Assembly (NCBI GenBank): GCA_946902875.1
Contig: OX336350.1
Span: 18,776,048 to 18,840,047, forward strand
Length of the DNA stretch: 64,000 nt
Direction of reading: 5' to 3'
DNA from: Nematopogon swammerdamellus
Taxonomy: Eukaryota > Arthropoda > Insecta > Lepidoptera > Adelidae
Numbering within the stretch: position 1 is the stretch's first letter; every line of letters begins with the position of its first letter. The position numbers and the translations under genes are program-made. This document shows, piece by piece, positions 52,986 through 63,601 of this stretch. Below the pieces are notes generated by a model, which was given only the letters and a program-made list of their open reading frames with translations, did not search any database and had not been told where the DNA came from.

Positions 52986-53207
52986 TGACAATTGGAGATA
53001 AAAATAATAATAAGAATACTTATTAATACATACATATAATTACATTCTAGTAAAATATAAGCCATACATGTTTAATACATATAAATTACTAAATATATAG
53101 AATATTATATACAAATAAATATACATACATACATACTTGTCCATCCAGGTAAGTATGAAACAAAAGTGGTTTTTGTTTTGTTATAGCGAGACAAAATTGT
53201 TTTAGGG

Positions 53208-53742
53208 CAGCGGTTCCCAATTATTTTCGTCTACGGAACCCTAAATGATAGTCCTTCTGTTGGCGGAACACCAAGTCAATTAAAAAAGTTAATTAGCTAT
53301 GTAGTGTGAACATAAAAACTAAATTTATGTGACCTATACCTACCTAATTTTTGATACTAAATTGTTGGCGGATTATCATGTTTGATTTGATCAGCAAGAC
53401 TATAATTTGAAATTAAAAACATATTACACGTTTTGATTAGGGAGAGGGTTTTGTGCTTTTTCCGGGCGTAACCCACGGACATAGGCCATAGACATGGGCC
53501 TGACTTAAAATCAGCGTCCCTGAAATCAGTTCCAGGGCTCGGCGGGGAGGGACCAAGACTGTGTCAGGTCAAATCTTTATTGTATATTTATTGTTCTATC
53601 TGTTATATAAACTGTCGTGTGTGTTAAACAAGAAAAATAACACTTATTCATTTTCATTTTAATTTTTAATTTTTTCATTTTTTCATTTTCATTTTCATTT
53701 TCAAACGCTGTGGCCCTTCCGGACACCTTTTGGGAACTGCTG
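53208..53742. mobile_element. hAT-like MITE
   Basis: The termini 'cagcggttcccaatt' and the inverse of 'ttttgggaactgctg' match the common hAT end type, and 'ctacggaaccct' lies just inside the left end. Flanks 'ttttaggg' and 'gataaggg' are an imperfect 8-bp target duplication. The interior is non-coding; 53640-53705 is a 'cattttcatttt' repeat. Confidence 0.65.
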
Positions 53743-54109
53743 GATAAGGGTATACACTTGGACCGGATCTTAAGAGCATTAGACATCGCACATTTTCTGG
53801 AATATTGGAAGGATTTTGCCATAGCTTTCTTAGTTTGTACTCTTGATATAATTTGATTATGTGAGGTCTAAGTCAATTTGTCAAAGACGAGACGATGGTT
53901 GATGCCTATTATGATAAATCAGCGGTATGATTGATCAATCCTAACTTTGTTACATCTTGGTCCGCGACTCGCCGCCCGCGTTATATTTTCACGGTGACGA
54001 CGGTTTATGAAGTATAGGTTCGTTCGCGTGAAATTCGTATTGAAAAGAAGTATGAAAGAAGGCCGAGCTGCGTTCCTGCGTTACCTTTATTTCGGCGCGC
54101 GGAACAATT
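53743..54109. other. no gene; array scrap at 54025-54080
   Basis: 'gttcgcgtgaaattcgtatt' and 'ggccgagctgcgttcctgcg' are remnants of the 16810-type array. The rest is unassigned. Confidence 0.5.
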
Positions 54110-54330
54110 CGGTTTGTATGAGAGCTACATCTTAGCGTAACCGGAACAACATTTTATTTAGTCTATCCTGTGTCACGTAAGTTAAATGTGCTTTTACTAA
54201 GTTTAATCGAATTCGGATATGATCGGTTTAAGAGTTATGGAGGAACATACATACATACAGAAAATATTTCTAAAAATCATCAATTTAGTTTTAATATCAT
54301 AGATATAGTCTACAAACGCTATAACAAACG
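54110..54330 (+). repeat. dispersed repeat D3
   Basis: 'ggtttgtatgagagctacat' to 'atcatagatatagtctaca', with a short CATA run. It continues into a reverse-transcriptase relic, as at 23855-24980. Confidence 0.7.
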
Positions 54331-54570
54331 ATACAAGACGATACAATTTTTTTTTCAGATCCTCTTATAAACTGTCAGACCATACAGGACACCCTTGACC
54401 ATATTATACAATGGAGAAAAGACTATGGCTACTTTCACTCAACAGCAGTAAATGTACAGTACTCCATATAGGGTCCAAAAATCCACAGTTCTCATACCTA
54501 CTACATTGGCGGCAACCAAACCTGAGCTGTGAGCAAAAAAGTCACGCGAAAAATTGAAATTTTGGCAATC
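54331..54570 (+). pseudogene. reverse-transcriptase relic, second copy
   Basis: Broken frames read DDTIFFSDPLIN and TLDHIIQWRKDYGYFHSTAVN, matching the fragment at 24665-24850. The leading residues of the FADD box are lost. The same 'cctgagctgtgagcaaaaaa' phrase follows. Confidence 0.65.
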
Positions 54571-54954
54571 CTTCTCGTAGGTACTATTCAATTATAAATG
54601 ATAAATAATTATAAATAATCAAACCACCACTATTCAATTGAACGGCACACTGCCTAAACATCTGTGAAAGTTTCTTCTCTGTTAGTGAGATATCTATGAT
54701 TTGTTTGTACAACAAAATGTCTTTACCGGAAGGGGCCCGAAGTGACCTTGTCTCTTGACTTCAGTTTGATGAGTTTGTCACTTCAGGAGACGGCCGACAG
54801 AGTGGCCTGGTCGCGAAGTTTGAAATTAAAATGACGCGGTGTTTTGGGCAGTTTTGAATTAATTTATGAATTTATTCATCCGCACGTTTTGATGGGTTTT
54901 TGTAATCGGGCATTTAGCTTTCCCAGTCTCCGTCGTATTTAGCAGTAAAACGGA

Positions 54955-55245
54955 CGCAGATCTCTCCCCGTGTATGTCGTAAAAGGCGACTAAGGGATAT
55001 GTGACTCCCTTCTTATATTACTAGGTGGTAAGGTTTAGCCCGCTCGGGTTGCTACCACCGCACTGAATGAAAGGTGGGTCGAAACGGCTATGTAAATAGT
55101 TTGTGTTTTCCGTCCAGTTCAGTGTAGCCGGCACGACAGAAGGGAACCACTGACGTGGCACCAAGTTCACCCGGTGTTATGGGCTGACATCACGGATGTT
55201 GTAGGTGATGTAGCCAACCGTGTCAGTTTCCATAAAAAAAAAAAA
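54955..55245 (+). mobile_element. composite SINE (partial H3, core, T1)
   Basis: Starts inside H3 at 'gatctctccccgtgtatgtc', with the core join at 'ctcccttcttatatta', complete T1 and poly(A). Confidence 0.85.
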
Positions 55246-55344
55246 GATTTTTCTCCGACTTCGGTCAAGTCCTACCTAACTGCTCAGTCCATATAAGAAA
55301 CGTGATGTATAATTATATTATCATGTTAATAATCAATCAATCAT

Positions 55345-55620
55345 CAATACTAATAATAAATCTGTAAGGGATGGTCATGGAGTAAGTTACTTTGTTTTAT
55401 GAGATACTGAGTTCGTAGACCCTATGTATGATACTAAAACTAAATTGATGATTTTTAGAAATATTTTCTGTATGTATGTATGTTCCTCTATAACTCTTAA
55501 ACCGATCATCCGAATTCGATGAAATTTAGTTCAAACACATTTTATTATACAGGACACAGCTGCCGGCTGTGCGTGCCAGTTCCGGTTACGCTAAGATGTG
55601 GCTCTCATACAAACCCAATT
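55345..55620 (-). repeat. dispersed repeat D3, minus strand
   Basis: 'taataaatctgtaagggatg' is the uninterrupted target site of MITE-5. It continues through TGTA repeats to 'cttagatgtggctctcatac'-type sequence. Confidence 0.75.
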
Positions 55621-56175
55621 AATCTGCCCATCTATTTCCTCCCAAGTATTGTCAGCCTCGATAGCTCAGTGGTGCAGACAGTCAACTGTCGCTATTGAAT
55701 GTTAAGCAACGCTGGGTGCGGTCAGTACTTGGATGGGTGACCGCTGACCGTTGGAGGCTGACCGAGGTTCGGATTTCTCGTAAAACTGTAGGTCCCTTCC
55801 CTCCTAATCTTACTTGGTGGTAGGGTTTAACCCGCCCGGGTTGGTACCACCGCACTGAATGAAACGTCGGTCCAAACGGCTATGTAAATAGTTTGTGTTT
55901 TCCGACCAGTTCAGTGTAGCCGGCACGATCAATGGGGGAAGCACTGACATGGCACCTAGTTCACCCGGTGTTGTGGGCTGACATCACGGACGTTGTAGGT
56001 GATGTAGCCAAACGTGTCAGTTTCCATAAAAAAAAAGTACAGCCTGGGGTTTTTCAAAAGGGGAGTGAAAAGCTCCTGTCAGGCCGGCATGGCATTCGTG
56101 ATCCCCGTGCATCACAGAATGTCCATGGGCATCGTTAGACACCTACTCGTTGGTGAAAAGATGCTACAAGCGCTA
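55621..56175 (+). mobile_element. LINE-A 3' end interrupted by SINE-1
   Basis: 'gcccatctatttcctcccaa' at 55626 continues after the SINE with 'gtacagcctggggtttttc' (56036) and the LINE-A 3' UTR to 'aaaaaagaaaaaaaaagg'. 'aagta' flanks the SINE as a probable short target duplication. Confidence 0.75.
55655..56036 (+). mobile_element. SINE-1, full length, nested in LINE-A
   Basis: The cleanest plus-strand copy: A-box 'tagctcagtggt', 5S-like 'gttaagcaacgctgggtgcg' and 'gtacttggatgggtgaccg', B-box-like 'ggttcggatttc', core, T1, poly(A). Confidence 0.92.
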
Positions 56176-56189
56176 TCCAAAAAAGAAAA

Positions 56190-56285
56190 AAAAAGGTAAG
56201 AAGGGAAGGGACCTAAAGTTTTACGTGGAATCCGAACCATGATCAACCTCCAACGGTCGAGCGGTCACCCATCCATCCAACACAT
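56190..56285 (-). mobile_element. SINE-1 head fragment
   Basis: 'agttttacgtggaatccgaa' to 'gagcggtcacccatccatcc'. The rest of the 5S-like block and the A-box are lost. Confidence 0.7.
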
Positions 56286-56476
56286 ACGCACAGACTTTGT
56301 GTTGCGTATATAATACAAGTTTCGCGTGACTTTTTGCTCACAGCTAAGGCTGCCGAGGATGTGACATTACGATTTATAACTTATAACAATCTTGAGAAGA
56401 GACGGAATGTAAAAGTGAAAACTGTATGAAAATCGATAAAGTGGTTCTCGAGTTATTAGGATATTCATATGTTGTG

Positions 56477-56882
56477 CGGCGGGTGGCCGAGTGGTTTCGG
56501 CATCGGCTTTTCATGCGAGAGGTCCTCGGTTCGAATCCGGTCAGCGTGTACCAATGAGTTTTTTCTAACGAAAAAAATTTACGTGCATACCTACACCTGG
56601 CTGCTTCACCGTTCGGAACCGGTGTAAAACTGTAGGTCCCTTCCCTTGCCCCTTACTAGGTGGTAGGCTCAAATTGTAGCCGACTGGGTTGGTACCACCG
56701 TACTGGATGTAAGATGGCCGCATAGCAGCCTCGGTTGTGTTCTCCTCTAGTCCAGTATAGCCAGAAATCCAGGGAAGTCTCCGGTATGGCCCCTACCTTC
56801 TCGGAGGTGATATTGGCTGGTCGGAGCATGCGCTTTGGCCCCTCCGACTCAGCCACCCATACCGGATTGCATAAAAAAAAAA
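56477..56882 (+). mobile_element. SINE-2, full length, tRNA-like head
   Basis: Starts 'ggcgggtggccgagtggttt' with A-box 'tggccgagtgg', and has B-box 'ggttcgaatcc' at ~56528. The A-box resembles that of tRNA-Ser/Leu, but the body lacks a long variable arm, so I leave the isotype open. The shared core ('aaactgtaggtcccttccct', 'ggttggtaccaccg') and tail T2 follow, then 'accggattgcat' and poly(A). Confidence 0.9.
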
Positions 56883-56896
56883 TTGTCACGTTGGCA

Positions 56897-57090
56897 CGGT
56901 CCTTTCAACGAGTCGTGCAGCGGTGGGTATTCGTGCCTTACTTGCTGCTTGATAGTAATCTAATACTTTGCTAAACGTGGTGGTCGGTGTTGTGCTGTAA
57001 TTTACCAAAGTTCTTGCAGCACAACACCGATTACTCTGCTTACCCCGATTGTCGGGATTCAGCGTGTGTAATATGTATGTATGTATGTAT
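56897..57090 (+). mobile_element. SINE-3 tail fragment
   Basis: T3 from 'gcacggtcctttcaacgagt' through the inverted pair 'cggtgttgtgctg' and 'cagcacaacaccg' (13-bp perfect arms) to the TATG-like tail. Confidence 0.8.
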
Positions 57091-57304
57091 ATAGGTTACA
57101 CGGTCGGTCGCCCGTGGAAATTTCGCTTTATTTATTTGGATAATATTATGATCTGTAGGGTCTACGAAATAAACATTCGAGTAACTTCGAGTAAATTTAT
57201 TTTTCCACCGCTACGAACCTCTTTCGTGGCGTTTCCATTTCATTTGGTTTGGGCTTACTACACCTTTTCTCACTTCGATTGTCACTTTGTGCTATACAAT
57301 ATAT

Positions 57305-57695
57305 AGGGTGTTACGATGACCATGTCATTAACTTCGGGAGGGTTACATACACACTGAAATAAACACTTTACTTAAGAAAAAAACATATGTTTATAGGAGC
57401 ATTTTTTCTCCTAACAAAAAAATTTAATCAAATAAGTAGCTGCAAAAACCAATTATAGTGACCTTGTGACTTACAACAAACAGCTGTTCTGCGTTTGAAC
57501 ATAGTACGGTCATTGATCCCGTACAATGCAAGTTACCTACTGTTACACACAGGTTAATGTGTAGGTAGCTAACATGTTTTGTTAAATTTCTCGAAAAGTA
57601 ATACTATAAACATATATATTTTTTTTGCGTAACGTGTTTATTGGAGTGTCTATGTAACCCTCCCGAAGTTAATGACATGGTCATCGTAACACCCT
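57305..57695. mobile_element. MITE-1 copy B
   Basis: 391 bp, nearly identical to 1114-1505, with 'agggtgttacgatgaccatg' and its inverse at the ends and 'tata' flanks. Compared with copy A it lacks a 'ttac' repeat near ~57474 and has an 'atat' gain near ~57615. The ends here are better preserved. Confidence 0.9.
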
Positions 57696-57883
57696 ATATA
57701 GAGTTTTATGATGAATTGATGACCCAATTACGTATTTAGATTTTAAAACTTACCCCAGTTTTGGGGGACAAATTAAACCTAAAGTTAAAAATAATTAAAA
57801 TTTTAAGTGCATCATTTGGCATATCGTTGAAAAAGGCTCGTTTTAAGGGAATGCAAATAATATATTTAAAATTTAAACTGTCA

Positions 57884-58085
57884 AGTAAAACTGTAGGTCC
57901 CTTCCCTTCTCAGCTTACTATGTGGTAGGATTTAACCCGCCTTCGTGTTTCCTACGTAGTTCAGTGTATCCGGGACGACCAAAGAGAATCACTGATACGG
58001 CACCTAGTTCAGCAAGGTGTTATGTGCTCAGATCGCGGATGTTGTAAGTGATGTAGCCAACCTTGTCAGATTCTATAAAAAAAAC
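57884..58085 (+). mobile_element. degenerate SINE core and tail T1
   Basis: 'aaactgtaggtcccttccct' and 'gtggtaggatttaacccgcc' are followed, after a deletion, by a mutated T1 ('cagtgtatccgggacgacc') and poly(A). Confidence 0.7.
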
Positions 58086-58100
58086 TGTCGTGCAAGTTTT

Positions 58101-58425
58101 TCAACCTCGGTAGCTCAGTGGTGCGGTCGGTCGACTGTTGTTATCCAACCCTGAGCGCGGTCAGTACTTGGACGGGTGACTGCTCGACCGTTGGAGGCTG
58201 ACCGTGGTTCGGATTCCACGTTAAACTCTAGCGTCACTTCCTTTCTTACCTTACTACGTGGTAGTGTTTATCCCGCCCGGGTTGGTGCCACCCAGTACAG
58301 TGTAGCCGACATGAAATGAAGGGAAACACTGGCATGACACCTAGTTCACTCGGTGTTATGGGCTAACATCACGGATATGGTAGGTGATGTAAGCCAACAG
58401 TGACAGTTTCCATAAAAAATAAATA
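58101..58425 (+). mobile_element. SINE-1, diverged copy
   Basis: 'cctcggtagctcagtggtgc' has the A-box. The 5S-like block is shortened on its left but keeps 'cggtcagtacttgg' and 'gggtgac', and 'gtggttcggattccacg' is the B-box. The core and T1 are partly deleted. Divergence marks an older subfamily that shares its 'gaggttgac' start with 43060-43218. Confidence 0.75.
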
Positions 58426-58831
58426 AAAGAAAATGTATTTTCTGAATTTACATATTTTATAAATACTGCTGTTAGCGCTCTCTGTGATGGTCCGTCCATC
58501 ATCTCATCTCATTTTAATAGTTTCTAGTTAAAGTCAACATTTACATTTAGTTCAGTAGGCTTGACTTAAGTCAAGCGCACTCTAAATAAATTGGCTCTCG
58601 AATTGGAGGTGACAAAATAATTTACTTTGAAGTTTTATTAACAGCTGTAGAAGTTAGTACATTTACCTAGCTTATTTGAATTGTTTGCTAATGTTTAGTG
58701 ACCAATTTTATTATCGAGAGCTATGTCAATTCGGGTGTAACAGCTTTGGTATTTTTTTATTAGTTTATTATCCTTTGAAAAGTATAAGTGGCAGATATAT
58801 TAATCTTATATTAATCAGATTTATATATTAA
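58426..58831. other. no recognised feature
   Basis: AT-rich non-coding sequence with 'gacttaagtcaagc' at ~58562, a short palindrome. Confidence 0.5.
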
Positions 58832-59047
58832 CAAGCTTTGCCCGCGGCTCCGCCCGCTCTCATATTTCACTTCACTGCTAACCTCATAAGCTATTTAGCG
58901 TGATAGTAAGTAGCCTATAGTTGATGGGAAGAATCAAGCTATCCGTAGAATTTTGTTTTATTAAAATCGGTTCAGTGGTTCTCGAGTTATAAGCGGACAG
59001 ACAGACACTCAGACAGACAGAAAGCAGACGTTGGATTTTATTGTAGG
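58832..59047 (+). repeat. dispersed repeat D1
   Basis: 'agctttgcccgcggctccgc' to 'cgttggattttattgtaggt'. The best-preserved copy of the four. Confidence 0.7.
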
Positions 59048-59279
59048 TAAAATAAATATATATTAATCATATAATATTCCATTTATTAATCAGAAACACA
59101 AGTTAAAGACGACGGATAAGTTAGGGATGACGGGAAGAGACCGGACGGGATGACGCTGACACCTTGGTCCAGAGGCAGGGCTCTGGTGTGGGACGCTACG
59201 TGCGCAGATACTTGCGTCTTCACGGACAGCTGGCACCGCTGCCGAATCATCCACTCGCTCAAAGCACCAAAAATACTCG

Positions 59280-59520
59280 GCAATTAAAGCTAACTATGAC
59301 TTCCTCGCATTCGCCGTCGAGACTATGGGTGCTTGGAGCAAAGAATCAAACAAATTTGTTCGATCAATAGTTTCAAAATTATTGGAAGTGTCAGGAGTAC
59401 CTAACTGCGAAACATTCCTCAGGCAACGGATAGCCTTTGCTATACAGCGTGGAAATGCAGCGAGTGTTTTAGGTACCCTTCGTGGTCATTTCGGGGACAG
59501 GTTAAACGAATTTTTTTATA
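59280..59520 (+). pseudogene. LINE-C C-terminal relic
   Basis: The frame from 59325 reads MGAWSKESNKFVRSIVSKLLEVSG and RQRIAFAIQRGNAASVLGTL. The preceding bases continue the homology in another frame (DFLAFAVETMGAW). An LRQRIxxAIQRGNAASVLGT motif is a common C-terminal tail of non-LTR polyproteins. 5'-truncated and followed by AT-rich 3' UTR. Confidence 0.7.
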
Positions 59521-59629
59521 TTATTATTCATTTATTATCACATTCACATATTTACATTAATTTTAAATATACAGATTATAAAAATACACCACATATACTC
59601 AAAATTAATATAAAAATAATAAACGGAAT

Positions 59630-60400
59630 ACCGCCGGCGGCGGGAGGCAAGCCTCCAAGCACGCCGGCGGGTGCAGGCCGTTGCTACGGAGCTCTCCGAG
59701 ACGACGCGAGGCAAGCTACGAGCGATAGGTGGTGGTACTAGACACGTAGGCCACCACCACCCCCATCTCGGAGAGCTCCGTATCCACCGGACTGCACGGC
59801 GACGTCGTCGCGCAGCTCTTTAAACTTCTTCCTCTTCGCGCGCGCGTCGCCTGATGTGCGCACAGCACCACCGGTAGCGGGGGCACTAGACGGGACGTGA
59901 GGTCCCGCTGACCCCAAGCTGGCCGATGGTGGACGCCGCCCTCACCGTAGATGTTGTGGCTCGGCCGACGTCAACGCTCCATCTTCGCCGTCGATGAAAT
60001 GCACCGGCGGCGTGGAGCTGGGTGGTGTGGCGTGCGTGTGGTGTTCGAGAAGAAAGGCGGCTCTCGTAGTGGACGACTCAGGCGCGGTGAGGCCGGGCGA
60101 CGCGGTGAGCGGAGGCAATGCTGCTGCGGGCGAGCGGTGGCGGCGGCGGCGTCGAAGTCGAGCGCGGCGGCGGCGGGCCGTCGCTGCAGAGCCTGCTCTC
60201 CATCACGCAGGTCGCGTCCCGGGTGGTCTGCAGCCGCTACTGTTACCAGGCATGTCGAGTTGGGTGGAGTGGTACCAGGGGCGCCGAGCGGCGGCGGCGG
60301 TGGTGATGCCGGCACGGTGCCTCCAACCGTGCGGGTCGCTGCGTCGCTGGAGAAGGGTCCGCGCGTGGCGGAAGCTCGGTAGGGTCGTCCCAGGCAAGAA
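59630..60400. other. CpG- and GCG-rich block with strong hairpin
   Basis: A 17-bp perfect inverted repeat 'tacggagctctccgaga' (59685-59701) and 59766-59782 encloses a second inner pair ('ggtggtgg' with 'ccaccacc'). The block is rich in 'ggcggcgg', and frames of up to 166 codons are open on both strands because stops are rare in such DNA. The minus-strand frame reads KRKKFKELRDD at about 59810-59840, which could come from a retroelement ORF1, but I cannot confirm it. No host gene is called. Confidence 0.45.
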
Positions 60401-61183
60401 GTTTTTAAAAAAAATTTCCAAGAGAAAAAATTTTCGACATGTCGGTTTGACAGCTCTTTTTCTTAATATAATTATTATAGTTTTTAGTTATTAATTGTCT
60501 ATTATGTAATGGTTTTTTTGCTGTTTAATAAATAAAATCATCCCAGTTAAAGAAGGATGTTTCATACAGTCCACTTTTTTCCCTACCTCCAACCCTCCAA
60601 CCCACCACTAACTGACATACCCACTTAGCAAATTTATTTATTTATTTATCTATTAAGAAACTTAACAGCTAACTAATAAACTTCAAAGTTCGCTCGCGTC
60701 AAATTATCACGCGAGCGAAGCCACGGGCAAAATCTACTTGAGAATAAGACTTCCTCAATTCGACTTCATCGCCAAAGTAAGACCACCATAAGTAGAAACC
60801 CCAAGGAGAAACTGTACTCTAAAGAATAAGGTCGTCGATCCATCTGATCTTAGGGTCCTACCAGACCCTTAAGACCCCAAACCCTTTCCTGACGACGCCC
60901 TGGGGGACAGAAGGGCATCTTTTCCTCTTTTTGCGGACCGCCCGTCGCCAGTTTTGAGGGAAAATTCCCAATATCCTTGAAATATTCAGTGCCGTAATAA
61001 CGTTTTTTTCAGGGGGGTGAATACCAACTTGACTCGCACGAGCTGAGGCGGTATCGTCATGTCAATATTTACTACTGGAAGAAGTTGAATTCTAAAAAGT
61101 TCGTTTTTTATATCGCACAAAGGTTTAATATATACATAGATACATCCAATCCAAATATTCACATTTGATTTTTTGTCAACAAT
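60401..61183. other. no gene; CG-rich snap-back
   Basis: 'cgctcgcgt' (~60691) is inverted at ~60709, two facing ends of the 'cttcgctcgcgt' repeat type. The rest is unassigned. Confidence 0.45.
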
Positions 61184-61568
61184 TTGCGACTAGTGGATGA
61201 CCCCGACGTGTCCCGCGATGTAGAACTACTGCAACTCCGTAGGGATGTCGGCGCCCTAAGTGTGTTCTATCGCTTATTATTCCACGGGGAATGCTCGGAG
61301 GAGCTGTTTAACGCGATCCCGCCGTCCCCTTTCCACCTCCGCACAACGCGCACGGGGGAGGGATTGCATCCCTATACGCTGGACTTACCACGGATGCGTA
61401 CCAATCGGTTCTGCAGATATTTCCCCCAAGTACAGTCTTGGTTCCTTCAAGAGAGGCGTGAATAGGCACCTGACAGGGCGGCATGACATTCGCAACCCCC
61501 GCGTACGACGGAATGTCCATGGGCATCGTTAGCCACATTATGGGTGGCTGGGCACGCAAAAAAAAAGA
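61184..61568 (+). mobile_element. LINE-A 3' end, longest copy
   Basis: MRLVDDPDVSRDVELLQLRR, LSVFYRLLFHGECSEELFNAIP and HPYTLDLPRMRTNRFCR form the C-terminal polyprotein. About 50 bases coding for the next SFLCRTGKLWNALP-type stretch are deleted between 'ctgcagat' and 'atttcccccaag', shifting the frame. The 3' UTR and poly(A) (61558-61566) follow. Related to LINE-B in the RRxxGxLSxFYR segment. Confidence 0.8.
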
Positions 61569-61807
61569 AATAAAAAAAATTTCGTCTGCTGAGACAGTCA
61601 GAGAATTGACAGTCCTCTGTCAACCGCCAATCAACAGGGTGCTTATATTGCTCCATGATTAGTTTGAATGACGAGTCACATGGCTCCATAAATGAGAAGG
61701 CGTTCCATAAATGTAACTGAACTATAATCACTTAAGAAATTAAATGCGTAATGTACTTAATGTTTGAAATTTTATAACAAACTAACATAAACAAAAATTC
61801 ACATCAT
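61569..61807. other. no recognised feature
   Basis: Non-coding flank. Confidence 0.5.
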
Positions 61808-61985
61808 TATGCGGAGCAATATATTTCCTCCCAAGTACAGTCTCGGTTGCTTCAAGAGGGGCGGCGTGAACAGGCATCTGTCAGGCTGGCATGGCATTCG
61901 CAACCCCGCATACGACCAAATGTGCGTCGTTAGTCACCTTATGGGTGTTTCTCGGCGCCACATGTTACGCTTACAATAAAAAAGA
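61808..61985 (+). mobile_element. LINE-A 3' UTR fragment
   Basis: 'atatatttcctcccaagtac' to 'cacatgttacgcttacaata' and poly(A). Confidence 0.75.
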
Positions 61986-62014
61986 CGTTTGTACAATAGG
62001 TTTCCGCTCTCAGG

Positions 62015-62135
62015 TGGGCCTTACTTCATGCTTGATAGTTATCTAGTCCGAATATTTTGCGTAACGTGGCGGTCGGTGTTGTGCTGTAATTTACCAGAAT
62101 CCTTCCGGCACAACACCGATTACTCTGCTTACTGT
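62015..62135 (+). mobile_element. SINE-3 tail fragment
   Basis: 'gccttacttcatgcttgata' through 'cggtgttgtgctg' and its inverse. The microsatellite end is lost. Confidence 0.75.
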
Positions 62136-62174
62136 TAAGTAGATGATGATATGTTTATTATTTATTCCTTATTT

Positions 62175-62313
62175 TTCCCTCAAGTTCACTGTAGCCGACA
62201 TAAAATCAATGAAGGGAAGCACTTACATGGTACCTAGTTCACCCGGTGTTATTGGCTGACATCACGGATGTTGTAGGTGATGTAGCCAACCATGTCAGTT
62301 TCCATAAAAAAAA
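62175..62313 (+). mobile_element. SINE tail T1 fragment
   Basis: 'agttcactgtagccgacat' to 'cagtttccat' plus poly(A). The 'gacataaaat' variant resembles the copy at 58300. Confidence 0.75.
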
Positions 62314-62814
62314 TGTATTTCCGCCCCCAATCTTTCACCCAAAACACAAACCTTCGTCCATTTTATTCTTAAATGCGCCTCTGCTGACATTGGGAGTCCT
62401 GCTGCCTGGCGAATCGAATGACGTCATAGTTCGGAGAGGGTAAACACTTAGTAAATTAGGAATTTATGATTGGATTTAGCCACAGCCTTTCCTAAATTAT
62501 TTAAGAAATTGAAGCTAAAAATGTATGCAGTGATTTTCCGTAAGCCTTTGGGGTTTTCGTTATTGAGGTCAATGACCAGGATGTTCCAGAGGTTCTGTTA
62601 TCGTTTCTAGAGAGTTCATTTCCATATTCTGTCTGGTTCGAGTCCTTTCGGGGAACTGGCTTGGTTGTTGACGTAGCAGTGTTACGTGTTATGTAAAATG
62701 GCTACATTGATCATTACGAAACAGTTTTTATTTCATTCTTTTTAGTAATATGACATAAAAAAGAATAATCGAAATCGAATAATCGAAATCGGTTGAAGTG
62801 GTACAGAATTATTC
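62314..62814. other. no recognised feature
   Basis: Unassigned non-coding sequence. Confidence 0.5.
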
Positions 62815-63160
62815 GCCTTGTGTCAAACTGCAAATTGCTGAAAAATTCCACATCACAAAAGTTTTGCTGAAGGTAACCACACACCATAGTAATTTATCAA
62901 ACTGCAAATTGCTGAAAACGTCCACAACAAAAGTTTTGCTGAAGGTAACCACACACCATAGTATTTTGTTGATTTTTCAGAAACCGCTGAATCAATTTCG
63001 ATAATATTTAAATGGGACCACCTCTGAAGTATGACCTACCAAACAAAAAAGAATTTTCAGAATCAGCCCACAATTGACGGAGTAATCGCGTAACAAATAT
63101 GAAAAAAAAAAACATACAGTCGAATTGAGATCCTCCTCCTTTTGGGAAGTCGGTTAAAAA
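62815..63160 (+). repeat. dispersed repeat with 75-bp internal duplication
   Basis: 'caaactgcaaattgctgaaa' occurs at 62824 and 62899, each followed by 'gctgaaggtaaccacacacc'. The end 'cagtcgaattgagatcctcc' and 'gggaagtcggttaaaaatg' is a phrase I know as very common in lepidopteran genomes. Confidence 0.65.
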
Positions 63161-63287
63161 TGTGTTTATTTGTTATAGGTTTAAGCATTAGTTAATTAAG
63201 TTATAAAGAGCTTGGGATTGACAACCGGGGTGTATGTAATAAATAATTCAATAAATAAAAATAAAAAAGATCCTTTAACTATATTTG

Positions 63288-63515
63288 TGATGGCTATTTG
63301 CGTGTGAAGGCAATTTGCGTGTGAAGGAAATTTGCGTGTGAAGGCAATTTGCGTGTGAAGGCAATTTGCGTGTGAAAGCAATTTTCGTGTGAAGGCAATT
63401 TGAGTGTGAAGGCAATTTTCGTGTGAAGGAAATTTGCGTGTGAAGGCAATTTTCGTGTGAAGGAAATTTGCGTGTGAAGGCAATTTTCGTGTAAAGGAAA
63501 TTTGCGTGTGAAGGC
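63288..63515. repeat. 17-bp minisatellite, ~13 units
   Basis: The unit 'tgcgtgtgaaggcaatt' alternates with variants 'ggaaatt' and 'ttcgtg'. Minus-strand frames of 75-95 codons across it are repeat artefacts. Confidence 0.95.
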
Positions 63516-63601
63516 ACGCACACTTGTTTAGCTGCAGGTGACACGGTTCATCGCACTTTGCCGCTTCTAGCGATTGTACCTATATCAACCCCTTTAGTGT
63601 G

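Noticed and set aside
59951..60494. GC-rich frames of 114-166 codons on both strands
   Set aside because: They overlap each other and are explained by high GC with few stops. I kept only the note of a possible ORF1 remnant.
63196..63544. Minus-strand frames of 75-95 codons rich in HTQIAFTRK
   Set aside because: They translate the 17-bp minisatellite in successive frames.
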